64,000 nucleotides of DNA from Chitinophaga sp. sic0106 (GTDB taxonomy: Bacteria > Bacteroidota > Bacteroidia > Chitinophagales > Chitinophagaceae), in NCBI RefSeq assembly GCF_019219075.1, contig NZ_JAHUWJ010000003.1:248001-312000 (forward strand). Reading direction: 5' to 3'. Positions within the stretch are counted from its first letter, which is position 1. Every line of letters begins with the position of its first letter. A model generated the notes under the pieces. The model did no database searches. It was not told the DNA's origin and was given only the letters and a program-made list of their open reading frames with translations. The position numbers and the translations under genes are program-made. This document shows positions 43,937 to 53,407 of this stretch, piece after piece.

Positions 43937-44578
43937 ATGGCGTTATTACACGCACCCTTCCTGGAAGTGGAGCAGCAGCATACCCCGCAGCAGGTGGGCC
44001 GTATGCTGGATAAATTACCGCAGGTACCTATTGCCTGCAACCCCTGGCCGCAATACGGCCATGAAGTACAGGCTTCTTTCACCATTGCGCACAGCGCCCA
44101 TGCAGTGCTGCTGAAATATTATGTGGAAGAGCAGTTCCTGCTGGCGGCTTCCGCTGCCAACGGGGATATTCATAAAGACAGCTGTGTGGAGTTCTTTGTG
44201 GCTTTTGGAGAGGATGACAGCTATTATAACCTGGAGTTTAATTGCATAGGCTGGTACAAAGCGGGATACGGATCTACCCGTAATCACCGCAGCGCCCTGG
44301 CCGACCGGATTACAGATGCCATTACCACGGACACGCATATACGTTCAGAAGTAGTAAACGGCGCCCGTCGTTTTGGCTGGGAACTCACGATTGTAATCCC
44401 TGCTACGGTATTCTGTTATCATCAGATTGAAAACCTGGCTACATTGCGGGTAAAGGGCAATTTCCATAAGTGCGGCGATGAACTGCCGACACCACATTTC
44501 CTCACGTGGAACCATGTAACCGCACATACGCCCGACTTCCACCGCAAAGAAGACTTTGCGGATATCCTGTTTTTATAA
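43937..44578 (+). CDS. Carbohydrate-binding family 9-like protein
   Basis: 213 aa. The sequence fits the CBM9-like beta-sandwich of Bacteroidota PULs (HKDSCVEFFVAFGEDDSYYN, LEFNCIGWYKAGYG, FGWELTIVIPATVF, LRVKGNFHKCGDEL, PHFLTWNHV). No signal peptide or lipobox is present, so it appears cytoplasmic, which is odd for a glycan-binding module. It begins 2 bp after nagB and runs into the acyltransferase gene. The role is unknown. Confidence 0.8.
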   Translation: MALLHAPFLEVEQQHTPQQVGRMLDKLPQVPIACNPWPQYGHEVQASFTIAHSAHAVLLKYYVEEQFLLAASAANGDIHKDSCVEFFVAFGEDDSYYNLEFNCIGWYKAGYGSTRNHRSALADRITDAITTDTHIRSEVVNGARRFGWELTIVIPATVFCYHQIENLATLRVKGNFHKCGDELPTPHFLTWNHVTAHTPDFHRKEDFADILFL

Positions 44579-44587
44579 TTGCAGCAC

Positions 44588-45709
44588 ATGAAAGTTATAC
44601 AAGAAAGATACCTGGCCCTGGATGTGTTACGCGGACTCACCGTGGCATTTATGATTGTGGTGAACTCACCCGGCAGCTGGAGTGATATTTATGCACCACT
44701 GAAACATGCGGACTGGCATGGTTGTACACCTACGGACCTGGTGTTTCCCACTTTTCTGTTTGTGATCGGTAATGCGTTCAGCTTTAGTATGAAAAAGATG
44801 GGTACTTTATCTACGGGCCACTTTTTCAGAAAAGTACTCCAACGCGGAGCATTGATTTTTTTGATTGGCTGGCTGTTGAATGCCTTCCCATTTGTAACGT
44901 ATACGGATGGCAGTTATGGCTGGAAGGATTTTTCGGCTATCCGCCTCTGGGGGGTATTGCAGCGTATAGGCGTTTGCTATATACTGGCAGCAGCGCTGAT
45001 TTACTATTGTAGCAAAAGGGTTTTGCTCCTTGTTAGTGCCGTACTTTTATTGGGCTACTGGGCGGTACTCTATTGGGGAGGCACCCCTGCCCTGCCATAC
45101 ACGCTCGAGGGCAATGCCGTAGGGAAAGCAGAGCATTTATATCTCCCGGTAAAAAATATGTATACCCACTATGCTATACCATTTGAGCCATTAGGATTAC
45201 TTAGTACCCTGCCGGCAGTGGTAAATGTAGTGTTCGGTTACCTGGCAGGACTATACCTGCAACAGGCGCCGCGGGCAGCGGCGATTCGTAACTTCCTGCT
45301 CACCGGTGTAGGGATGGTGATTGCCGGCGCCTGCTGGGGATGGGTGTTTCCTATCAATAAAGCGCTATGGACCAGCACTTACGTCGTATATGCGACGGGG
45401 TTTGACCTGCTGGTGCTCGCCGTTTTCATCACCATCATTGATGTATACGGACTAAAAAAATGGAGCTACTTTTTTGAGGTTTTCGGTAAAAATCCCCTTT
45501 TTATGTACATTTTGTCGTGGATACTGGCCGTGATCCTGGGCATTATTCACCTGGGCGGCCCCTCCCTGAAAGGCATTATTTACAAGCATGGCTTTACCAG
45601 CTGGCTGGCACCCAAAAATGCTTCCCTGCTGTATGCACTGGCGTTTATGCTGCTTATCTGGTGGGTGGGGTATATGATGGATAAGCGGAGAATTTATATC
45701 CGGGTATAG
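44588..45709 (+). CDS. HGSNAT-like membrane acyltransferase (DUF5009 type)
   Basis: 373 aa from the ATG at 44588; a TTG at 44579 is a poorer choice. The N-terminus YLALDVLRGLTVAFMIVVNS and the loop WHGCTPTDLVFPTFLFVIGNA are typical of bacterial relatives of heparan-alpha-glucosaminide N-acetyltransferase. About ten membrane helices are visible. It could transfer acetyl groups from cytoplasmic acetyl-CoA to a periplasmic amino sugar; with a chitin locus, N-acetylation of glucosamine-containing oligomers before hydrolysis is a sensible guess. It is the last gene of the operon. Confidence 0.85.
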   Translation: MKVIQERYLALDVLRGLTVAFMIVVNSPGSWSDIYAPLKHADWHGCTPTDLVFPTFLFVIGNAFSFSMKKMGTLSTGHFFRKVLQRGALIFLIGWLLNAFPFVTYTDGSYGWKDFSAIRLWGVLQRIGVCYILAAALIYYCSKRVLLLVSAVLLLGYWAVLYWGGTPALPYTLEGNAVGKAEHLYLPVKNMYTHYAIPFEPLGLLSTLPAVVNVVFGYLAGLYLQQAPRAAAIRNFLLTGVGMVIAGACWGWVFPINKALWTSTYVVYATGFDLLVLAVFITIIDVYGLKKWSYFFEVFGKNPLFMYILSWILAVILGIIHLGGPSLKGIIYKHGFTSWLAPKNASLLYALAFMLLIWWVGYMMDKRRIYIRV

Positions 45710-45716
45710 CCTCCCC

Positions 45717-45749
45717 GGAACAATTTTGACTAAATAATTGTTTCTTTTT
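45717..45749 (+). terminator. Probable terminator of the chitin operon
   Basis: GGAACAATT pairs with AATTGTTTC (one G-U), 10-nt loop, followed by TTTTTG. The stem is AT-rich and therefore moderate in strength. Confidence 0.5.
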
Positions 45750-45796
45750 GTTGTGCTGAGCTTTTGAGAGAAAGAAATCATACAAATGGGAAACGC

Positions 45797-46609
45797 ATGA
45801 TAAAAAGAAGTAAAGCTGTTCTGTTGTTATCACTTGGTCTTTTAGCGCATGCTGACCTATGGGCTCAGGCGGCGCCTCCTCCCAACACCATGGGCTTTAT
45901 TCCGGCTTCTATTTCGGAAATAGATGTGGCATTTCCCATTTATTCCAAATGGCATATTTCCGGGCAGGCGGATGTGCAGTTTGTAACACAGGGTTCTTAT
46001 ATAACAAAGAATCCTTTTGAATATGGGCAGCGGTTCGTATTCAGGCCATGGCTGATGTATTCCGGATTCAAAAACCTGAAGTTATGGGCGGGTTATGAAA
46101 CGAATCACAAATACGAAGTAAAGGAGGCCGGCAACTACGAAACGCTGGAGCAAAGAATGATCCTGATGGGATCTATTGCGCAAAAAATGCCGAAAGGAAG
46201 CATATTTCAGCAGCTTCGCTTCGAAACCAAGTTTTTTGATGACCGCGATGGCGTGCATCAAAGCGTTCCCAGGCTCAGGGCACGCTTTGGTGTGAACCAC
46301 TTTTTACGGCAGGAGCGCCCTCATCCTATCTTCCGGGAAGCCAACATTTCCTATTATGCAGAGCTGATGTTGAAATTTGCATCAGACGACTACGCACCTA
46401 ATAATTTTGATATTTTCAGGATGTCTGTTTATTACAGCGCCGGTATCACAAAGAACCTGCACTTTTTGTCGGGCATCATTGCACAAATGCAGTTGCGCAC
46501 CAATGGCAACCAGTTCGATGTGTACTATGGCCCTACGTTAGCGCTTAAATACACCATCAAGCCTAAGGAAAGGGAAACGTTTGACAACGTGAGTGGCGGT
46601 GCGGACTGA
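45797..46609 (+). CDS. DUF2490 family protein
   Basis: 270 aa from MIKRSKAVLLLSLGLLAHAD at 45797, with a signal peptide (ending WAQ). The beta-strand pattern (YSKWHISGQADVQFVTQG, FRPWLMYSGFKNLKLWAGYE, IFQQLRFETKFFDD, RARFGVNHFL) fits DUF2490, thought to be a small outer-membrane barrel. It lies 88 bp past the chitin operon with a weak terminator between, so membership of that operon is uncertain. It is convergent with the permease gene. Confidence 0.8.
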   Translation: MIKRSKAVLLLSLGLLAHADLWAQAAPPPNTMGFIPASISEIDVAFPIYSKWHISGQADVQFVTQGSYITKNPFEYGQRFVFRPWLMYSGFKNLKLWAGYETNHKYEVKEAGNYETLEQRMILMGSIAQKMPKGSIFQQLRFETKFFDDRDGVHQSVPRLRARFGVNHFLRQERPHPIFREANISYYAELMLKFASDDYAPNNFDIFRMSVYYSAGITKNLHFLSGIIAQMQLRTNGNQFDVYYGPTLALKYTIKPKERETFDNVSGGAD

Positions 46610-46618
46610 CGGTCTGCA

Positions 46619-49003
46619 TTAACCTTCCTGCCTGAGTGCCGTTGCCGGGTTTAACAGCGCGATGCGATACACCTGGATACCTATTGTTAACGCACCTACG
46701 AAAACCAGGCTTCCTGTACATATCAAGTAAATAGCAATACCGGGTGATGCATGGTAGGTAAATACATGCAGGAATACTGCTCCAAGTAACGTACCCAGTG
46801 GCAGCCCTATGCATGCTGCGATGAGCATGAGTTTCACAAAACTCCAGGAAAGCAGTCGCATCACCTGCGGGATGCCGGCGCCCATTATTTTACGTAGCAC
46901 CACTTCTTTTGCCCGCTTTTCTGTGCTGTGTGTTACCACACCAAGCATCCCCAGAGATGCTATCACAAATACGATCAGGATAATGATACCAAATAGTTTC
47001 AGGTCTTCATTTTCCATATAATCTTCATAGAGCTGTTGCTCATACCAGTTATACAGAAAGGGTTCGAATGGGTATAATCCTTTCCAGATGGTTTGAATGG
47101 AGCTGGTAAGGGCTTCCTGTCTTGTACCCTTTTGCACCAGCAATGACAAGGTGGTAAACGCCGCAGGATCGTAGCGCAGCACCAGTGGGGTCACTGGCAT
47201 TTCGTAGCGCATGAAGTTGAAATTTTTCACCACACCTGCTACTATCATTTCGGTGCTATCCAGCAGTATCGTTTGACCGATGCTGGCGCGCGGGTCTGTA
47301 AATCCAAGGGATTGCACGGCTTTTTCGTTCAGCACCACAAAGTGTCCTCGGGCGGTATCCTTATTGTTTTCAGGGAGATTATTACCTGCGGCAAAGGTCA
47401 GTTTCATGTTACGGATAAACGCAGCATCCACTGCGTAGGTAAAGGCTTGGAGGGGTTCCATGCCAGCCCGGGTACGCGTATCGCGGGTGATGTTTATTCG
47501 CCCGGCGCCTTCGTTTAGCGGGGCACTGGTAGCGCCTACACTGTTTACGCCGGATAGCTTACTAATTTCGTTTACCAATAACCGGTAGTTGCCTGTTTCC
47601 CCCAATGGTATATTCAGGATATCCCTGCGGTTGAAATTTTTATTGTCGGTGGCCATGTAACGAAACTGCGTGTACATAATAGCGGTAGACACCATAAACA
47701 CCAGGGATACCACAAACTGAATAACGATCAGCGTTTTACGAAGGCCGATTTTCCCGAATCCTGCCGGCCCCAGCGAACCTTTGAGGATGGCTACCGGCTT
47801 TGCTGCTGATAATATCCGTGCAGGTGCAGCGCCTGCCACCAGTCCGGTCAGCAGGGTAAATCCAAAGAAAGACAACCATAACAGATACGGCTGCTGCACT
47901 TCCCAGATTAACCAACGGGCATGTATAAACGATTTCATGGCATAGAGCCCAATTATACCAATGATCAGCGCACAGCAGGTAATGAGTATACTTTCAATCA
48001 GGAACTGCAATACCAGCTGCCAGCGGGCTGCACCAGCCACTTTACGTACGCCTACTTCTCTGGCCCTGCTTAAAGAACGTGTAAGCGTCAGGTTGATATA
48101 ATTGAAGATGGCCAGGGAGATGATGATTAACAGCATGATGCCGTTGATCAGTAGTTTGAACCAGGGCTCTACCCCCGGATTGTTTTGCAGGCCCCGGAAG
48201 TCGGGCGATATATCACTGATCCGCTGTGCTAAAAACCGGTGATCCTTCACGCCTGTAAAATCTACCTTTTTCCGGTTATCCACCCTTACCTGCGCTAACA
48301 TGTGGTCCAGTTGCGTGGTAGTGGTGCCCTGTTGCAGGAGTATGTACGTATATGCGTTGTAGTTAAGCCAGTTTCCCTCCGCCTCGCCGGGATGGATCCC
48401 GGGGTAGGTGGCCATAGACACTACGATATCCGCATCCAGGTGGGATATTTGTTGTCCCGTGGGGGCAAATACTCCGGCAACAGTGAAGGTGCCACCGTCT
48501 TTTTGCGTCAGTGTTTTACCAATGGGATCGGTTTCCCCAAAAAACTTAGCGGCGGTTTCGTGCGATAATACCACGGTATATGGCGCAATGGCCGGCTGGC
48601 CTTTTTCAAGCGGGAAGTTAAAGAGTTTGAAATAGCCGGGGCTCACATAATGTCCCCATGCGCCTAATGATTTTACCCGGTTGCTGAAAGTACCGCCAAA
48701 GCCGCGTATTACCTGGGCTACCGCTTCTACCCTGCTTTGCTCCTGCATTAGCTTATCCGCCAGCGGCTGCGGTGTGCTGGCCAGGAAAAATGTATTTCCA
48801 TCGGTGGCTGTAACGTCGGTGGTGATACGAAAGGTGCGGTTGGGATAAGGGTGAAATGCATCTCTCTCAAAACTACCCTGCAACTGAATGATGATCAACA
48901 GGCACATGGCCATAGCGAGGCCCAAACCAATAATATTGATCAGAGAAAACAACCGGTGCTTCCACAGGTTGCGCCATGCAATTTTTAAGTAGTTTCTCAG
49001 CAT
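46619..49003 (-). CDS. ABC transporter permease, MacB/FtsX type
   Basis: 794 aa. The N-terminus MLRNYLKIAWRNLWKHRLFS is typical of the large Bacteroidota permeases. A periplasmic MacB-core domain (about 45-255), an FtsX block with four helices (about 285-430), a second periplasmic domain (about 440-640) and a second FtsX block (about 665-790, with EVVLRKIMGAGIPQVMRLL) follow. No ATPase gene is adjacent, so the partner must be encoded elsewhere. Members act in mechanotransmission rather than direct transport. Substrate unknown. Confidence 0.9.
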   Translation of the reverse strand: MLRNYLKIAWRNLWKHRLFSLINIIGLGLAMAMCLLIIIQLQGSFERDAFHPYPNRTFRITTDVTATDGNTFFLASTPQPLADKLMQEQSRVEAVAQVIRGFGGTFSNRVKSLGAWGHYVSPGYFKLFNFPLEKGQPAIAPYTVVLSHETAAKFFGETDPIGKTLTQKDGGTFTVAGVFAPTGQQISHLDADIVVSMATYPGIHPGEAEGNWLNYNAYTYILLQQGTTTTQLDHMLAQVRVDNRKKVDFTGVKDHRFLAQRISDISPDFRGLQNNPGVEPWFKLLINGIMLLIIISLAIFNYINLTLTRSLSRAREVGVRKVAGAARWQLVLQFLIESILITCCALIIGIIGLYAMKSFIHARWLIWEVQQPYLLWLSFFGFTLLTGLVAGAAPARILSAAKPVAILKGSLGPAGFGKIGLRKTLIVIQFVVSLVFMVSTAIMYTQFRYMATDNKNFNRRDILNIPLGETGNYRLLVNEISKLSGVNSVGATSAPLNEGAGRINITRDTRTRAGMEPLQAFTYAVDAAFIRNMKLTFAAGNNLPENNKDTARGHFVVLNEKAVQSLGFTDPRASIGQTILLDSTEMIVAGVVKNFNFMRYEMPVTPLVLRYDPAAFTTLSLLVQKGTRQEALTSSIQTIWKGLYPFEPFLYNWYEQQLYEDYMENEDLKLFGIIILIVFVIASLGMLGVVTHSTEKRAKEVVLRKIMGAGIPQVMRLLSWSFVKLMLIAACIGLPLGTLLGAVFLHVFTYHASPGIAIYLICTGSLVFVGALTIGIQVYRIALLNPATALRQEG

Positions 49004-49140
49004 AGTAAACAGGATGTTTATACAGTGCTATAGCTGCCAAAGAAAATGCCTTATTGCAAATTAATACAAATTATTCGTTTAGGGATAACGCACAATTATA
49101 ATATGTCCATTCTCGTTAGGAGGATGTTCGATTTTGGACG

Positions 49141-49875
49141 TTATGGTAATTTCGCCACCAGTTTTTCAGGGAGATGTTTGAGCACCTGGTGGATCAGTTT
49201 CCATTTAAATCCCGGTACGATCTCAAACCCAGTGCCGGCGTTCACGATGGCACGGGCAATGAAGGCAGGCTCCATCAGCAGGGACTCGGGAAGGTCCAGT
49301 CCGGCGGTCATTTTGCTGCGGATATAACCTGCAACAATTACATTCACAGTTACTTTTCTTGGAAACAAATATTGCCGCAATCCCGCCAGGTATTGTGTAA
49401 ACGCTGCTTTCGTGCTCCCATATACGAAGTTACTTTTGCGGCCACGCACGCCGGAAAGGGAGGATAGCCCGATAATACGCTCCAGGTGGGTATTAGTAGT
49501 ATCATTAATTATCAGATGGATAATGGACACAGCACCGGCGTAATGTACCTGCATCATGCGAAAGCTCCCTTCCCAATCCACCAGCGCCTGCTCGTTGGTT
49601 ACCTGGAAGCCGGCGGCGTACACTACGATATGAGGCTTGGCTGGCAGGCTTTGGTAAAATCGTTCATGCTCCTCAAATTCGGTGGCATCGAAATAGCAGA
49701 CAGTGAGTAGGTCTGTAGGGGCACGTCTGGCGGCCATAAAGGCGTTGATTCCCGCAGTACTGCGGGAAGCGGCTATTACCTGGTAGCCTTTGCGGAGGTA
49801 CAGCAGGATGGCCTCTTTTGCCACATCTGAATTGGCGCCGAGGACGAGAACCGTTTTGGAGGTATATTGGGACAT
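49141..49875 (-). CDS. SDR-family NAD(P)-dependent oxidoreductase
   Basis: 244 aa from MSQYTSKTVLVLGAN at 49875; the 7 residues encoded upstream are not needed for the fold. The dinucleotide motif is VLGANSDVAKEAI, a variant of the classical GxxxGxG. Catalytic residues are Ser in IIGLSSLSGVRG and the YxxxK in FVYGSTKAAF. The motif variant and the C-terminus (PGFKWKLIHQVLKHLPEKLV) recall SDRs acting on prenyl-linked or cell-surface sugars, such as DprE2 relatives, but this is only a resemblance. Confidence 0.87.
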   Translation of the reverse strand: MSQYTSKTVLVLGANSDVAKEAILLYLRKGYQVIAASRSTAGINAFMAARRAPTDLLTVCYFDATEFEEHERFYQSLPAKPHIVVYAAGFQVTNEQALVDWEGSFRMMQVHYAGAVSIIHLIINDTTNTHLERIIGLSSLSGVRGRKSNFVYGSTKAAFTQYLAGLRQYLFPRKVTVNVIVAGYIRSKMTAGLDLPESLLMEPAFIARAIVNAGTGFEIVPGFKWKLIHQVLKHLPEKLVAKLP

Positions 49876-49910
49876 AGGGGAACGTATAACCGTCACAAGA
49901 TAGTGACTTT

Positions 49911-49948
49911 TATAAAAAAGCCGCTTAAATCATGGATTTAAGCGGCTT
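49911..49948 (-). terminator. Second terminator after the TonB receptor gene
   Basis: A perfect 14-bp stem (AAGCCGCTTAAATC / GATTTAAGCGGCTT), 3-nt loop, followed by TTTTTTATA on the minus strand. Confidence 0.85.
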
Positions 49949-50027
49949 CGCAAAACCTATCACTTATCAGGACTTACCCAACAATTGCACAATCACTTTT
50001 TCCATGTCATCTTTCCGGTAATGTGCT

Positions 50028-50076
50028 AAAAAGGCTATCGCCAGGCCCGAGAGGAAACTTCAGCCTGGCGATAGCC
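50028..50076 (-). terminator. First terminator after the TonB receptor gene
   Basis: A perfect 14-bp stem (GGCTATCGCCAGGC / GCCTGGCGATAGCC), 16-nt loop, then TTTTTAGC on the minus strand; 20 bp past the stop. Confidence 0.82.
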
Positions 50077-50095
50077 ACATCTCTTTACAAAAAGG

Positions 50096-53000
50096 TTAGA
50101 AGAAAAACCTTGCTCCCAGCTGGATCTGATAAGGATCACCACCAGGGTTAGCTACGCCGCTGGTATTAACAGCATAGGTATATGCCCTGACAGCTTCAGA
50201 TTTGTCAAATGCAGTACCGCGATACAGGGAGGTATTACCGAAGTTATGGCTGGAACCCCATTTCTTATTGAGCATGTTAGCGAAGTTGAATACATCGGCA
50301 GACAGCTCAAAACCGCTTTTCCTTGATATTTTGAATTGTTTAGCCAGCCTTAAATCCACGGTGCCGTAGAAGCCGTTGATACCACCATTTCTTTCAGCAA
50401 TTTTGCCGGTGGACTTCTCCACATATTTTCTGAAGCCAGCATCACCGGCATTCAGGAGTTTCAGCATTCCGTCTCTGAGAGCGGCAGGAGTAGTAGCAGC
50501 GTTAGGGTCAAACACATAAGCAAGGTCGTTAGTACCGCTCACGAAGTCCTGGTTGCTGTTTACACCTGACAACAGGCTGTAGCGGGTACCACCGAGGCCG
50601 GAGAAACGCACCCCGAATACAAATCCAGCGAAGGTGGGAGATGTACCGTAGAACACTACTTTATGGCGGAACTGCGCGTCGGAATAGGACATTTTGCTCA
50701 GGTCACGCGGGTCGCTTGCTACCGGCAAACCTAAAGTAGCACTGTTTGCCACGTTACCGTTGTAGGAAGTATTATCTTTTGAATCGTTCCAGGTATAGCT
50801 GGCAGTGAAGTTACCATCTTTATAATAACGGTAGTTCAGGTCGTATACAAAGGTATAGGTATTGTTTTTACCCAGGCTGGTCAGTTCGAGCACCCTGCCA
50901 AAAGCAGTGCTCTTTCTGCCATCCAGGTAGTTACCGCTACCACCGCTGGTATTCATCTTATCTAAAGGAATATACACGCCTCTGTTGGCCTCAGCAGGCA
51001 AAGTAAAAAATGGTGTTTCAACCATGTTTTTATCTATGTAGAAGTAGTTGTTACGTCCATAGGTAAGGTACGCGGAGATACCCATTCTCAGGCGGCTGGT
51101 AATGTATTTGGTATAGTTGATGTTTGCTTTGTACACTACCGGAATTTTAGCATCCGGACCTGTGTAGTTGATCAGCGGTAATTGATACTGTGTAAACGCT
51201 GGTACAGTTCCAAGATCCTTTCTGAATGCAGAGAAATCAGGTGAAGGAATGCTTACAGAATTCGAGTTCAGGTTCACCGTACCAAAATGTTTACCATCAA
51301 AAGTCAGGTTGTTGATGAGCATGTAGTTGTTGATGTCGGAGCTAAATATACCAGCGCCCACTTTGATGTAGTCGGTATGTTTTTCCTGCACATCCCATGT
51401 CAGCTGTAATCTTGGCTGTGTCACAAACGACTTAATGGTGTTATTGGTGCTCAAACCGAGTGCGTTATACAGTTCCTGGTTCAGTGGCGCCTTAGGATAG
51501 GTAGCCATGTCAAAACGTAAACCGGCAGTGAGACTTACTCCTTTACCAAGTGTAGTTTGTAACTGACCATAAACACCACCGTTGAAGATGGTAGACACTA
51601 CGCTAGGATCAGCCACTAAAGGCACTTCGCGGTAGAAAGCATATGGAGTATTGTTCCGGAACGCGTCCATACCTCTGTATACATAGCGACCATTTACCTC
51701 GCTACCATACAGTGATTTAGCGTGTGTATACATCAGGTCGATACCGAAGGTATAGTTTACTTTTTCGGTATTGTAATACAGGTTATCCGTGAGTTGGAAT
51801 ACGTTGTTGGTAAAGCCTTCCTGGCCAAAGCGGTGACCACCGATCTGGATATTGGTTGCTTTGGTAGAACCGTCGGATAAAACAGAAGTTACGTTTTCAA
51901 CGATGGCTCTTGGCAGTGCGCCCGGCAGCTCATCATTTTGTTTGCTGGCCTGCCAGGTATAAAGATGCTGTGCTTTTAACTCGTTGGTTACTTTTGTGCT
52001 GATAGTAGAACGCAGGGTCAGCAACAGGCTGTTGTCTCTGTTGAAGTCGTTACCTGCGGATTCATACAGGTTAATAGCAGTATTATCGATCAGTCCCAGT
52101 TTGTTGACATCATTGGTATAGTTATCCCTGATAGTCAGGAGGTTTTTATCGTTGATCTGCCAGTCGATACGGAGGAAGCCGGCGTCGGACATACGTTGTT
52201 TATTAAACGATCCGTATTGTGCGTGGCTGGACACACCGTATTGGTTTCTGGCGATGCCAACGAAGGTATCCAGTACATTCCTGGTGATATTGTATACCAG
52301 CTCATCAGAAGCAGAGCGTACATCAGCGATAACCAGAGAGCGGTTATCTGTCTGGTGATCCCATGCCAGGAAGTAGTGCAGTTTATCTTTAATTAATGGT
52401 CCGCCGATGGAACCACCGAACTGGTAAGTAGAATAGTTATTGTTTCTTTTATTACCACGGATATCATAAGGGCTGGATAACCAGTTAGCACGGCCATAGC
52501 CGAATACCGAACCGGATACCGTGTTGGTACCGGATTTGGTAACCGCGCTTACGGTACCACCGCCGGACCTGCCGAGGGTCACATCATATTGGTTGGTTAC
52601 CACTTTAAACTCGCGCACTGCCTCAATGGAGATGGAGTATGGCGCACCACTTCTGGAAGTGGTAGGGCCTGCGGAAGTCGGGTTTTTAGCGGTCATACCA
52701 TCAATGGTATAGTTGGTACCTGAACCCAGCTGTCCGCCTATACTGGTACCGTTACCGGTCAGTGGCGACAATGCTGCCAGGTTGGAGAAGTTCCTTCCGT
52801 TCACCGGCAGGCGGCTGATGTCAGTAGGTGTGATAGTGGTAGCAGCACCCGCGTTTACAATCGCCTTTTTGTTGGAGGTAGAGGTAATGGTCACTGCATC
52901 CAGGTTGGATACAGAGGATTCCATGTCGAAGTTTACCTGGAGTGCATCACCCTGGTTCAGACTATAGTCTTGTTTTTTCTGGGAACCAAAACCCATAGCC

Positions 53001-53248
53001 GACACCGTTATAGTGTATGGACCTCCGAGTGGTAATTGTTTAAAGGTATAGAGACCTTTGGTATTTGACTGGGTTCTGTTGGTAAAACCAGTTGATTCGT
53101 TTCTTACTGTGATGGACGCCCCTGGAATCGCAGTACCATCCTTGGCTTTGATCTGACCGTTTAAGTCGGCAAGGGTGGATTGTGCGTGGATGTTGGTTGA
53201 CGTCAGGATTGCTATCGCAAGATAAAATAGACGGATAAATCTCTTCAT
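50096..53248 (-). CDS. TonB-dependent receptor, Oar-like, with carboxypeptidase-regulatory domain
   Basis: 1050 aa from MKRFIRLFYLAIAILTSTNI at 53248; the open frame extends 15 codons upstream but the signal peptide fixes the start. The carboxypeptidase-regulatory-like domain (about 25-110) includes KDGTAIPGASITVRNESTG. The plug (about 115-230) reads LPVNGRNFSNLAALSPLTG and TNYTIDGMTAKNPTS, and the barrel ends DPYQIQLGARFFF. Oar-like receptors of this form stand alone without SusD and are linked to import or export of proteins or peptides. Two tandem terminators follow. Confidence 0.9.
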   Translation of the reverse strand: MKRFIRLFYLAIAILTSTNIHAQSTLADLNGQIKAKDGTAIPGASITVRNESTGFTNRTQSNTKGLYTFKQLPLGGPYTITVSAMGFGSQKKQDYSLNQGDALQVNFDMESSVSNLDAVTITSTSNKKAIVNAGAATTITPTDISRLPVNGRNFSNLAALSPLTGNGTSIGGQLGSGTNYTIDGMTAKNPTSAGPTTSRSGAPYSISIEAVREFKVVTNQYDVTLGRSGGGTVSAVTKSGTNTVSGSVFGYGRANWLSSPYDIRGNKRNNNYSTYQFGGSIGGPLIKDKLHYFLAWDHQTDNRSLVIADVRSASDELVYNITRNVLDTFVGIARNQYGVSSHAQYGSFNKQRMSDAGFLRIDWQINDKNLLTIRDNYTNDVNKLGLIDNTAINLYESAGNDFNRDNSLLLTLRSTISTKVTNELKAQHLYTWQASKQNDELPGALPRAIVENVTSVLSDGSTKATNIQIGGHRFGQEGFTNNVFQLTDNLYYNTEKVNYTFGIDLMYTHAKSLYGSEVNGRYVYRGMDAFRNNTPYAFYREVPLVADPSVVSTIFNGGVYGQLQTTLGKGVSLTAGLRFDMATYPKAPLNQELYNALGLSTNNTIKSFVTQPRLQLTWDVQEKHTDYIKVGAGIFSSDINNYMLINNLTFDGKHFGTVNLNSNSVSIPSPDFSAFRKDLGTVPAFTQYQLPLINYTGPDAKIPVVYKANINYTKYITSRLRMGISAYLTYGRNNYFYIDKNMVETPFFTLPAEANRGVYIPLDKMNTSGGSGNYLDGRKSTAFGRVLELTSLGKNNTYTFVYDLNYRYYKDGNFTASYTWNDSKDNTSYNGNVANSATLGLPVASDPRDLSKMSYSDAQFRHKVVFYGTSPTFAGFVFGVRFSGLGGTRYSLLSGVNSNQDFVSGTNDLAYVFDPNAATTPAALRDGMLKLLNAGDAGFRKYVEKSTGKIAERNGGINGFYGTVDLRLAKQFKISRKSGFELSADVFNFANMLNKKWGSSHNFGNTSLYRGTAFDKSEAVRAYTYAVNTSGVANPGGDPYQIQLGARFFF

Positions 53249-53407
53249 TGACAATGAGTGTTTATGCTTAGGGTGCAAAAGTAGAGGGTGCATGTGTTGG
53301 GAATATTACGGGGAGGTTAACAAAATATTAACTATTCGTAGGGGCGATGGGGTGAGTGTTTTGAGAATTGCTTTTGACGCGGTAATATTGTAAAATATAT
53401 CGTTCCT

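Noticed and set aside
49967..50059. A 30-codon stretch between stops that ends IAFLAHYRKDDMEKVIVQLL-like text, perhaps the tail of a lost gene
   Set aside because: It overlaps a terminator stem, has no start codon at its beginning, and an open stretch of 30 codons is expected by chance.
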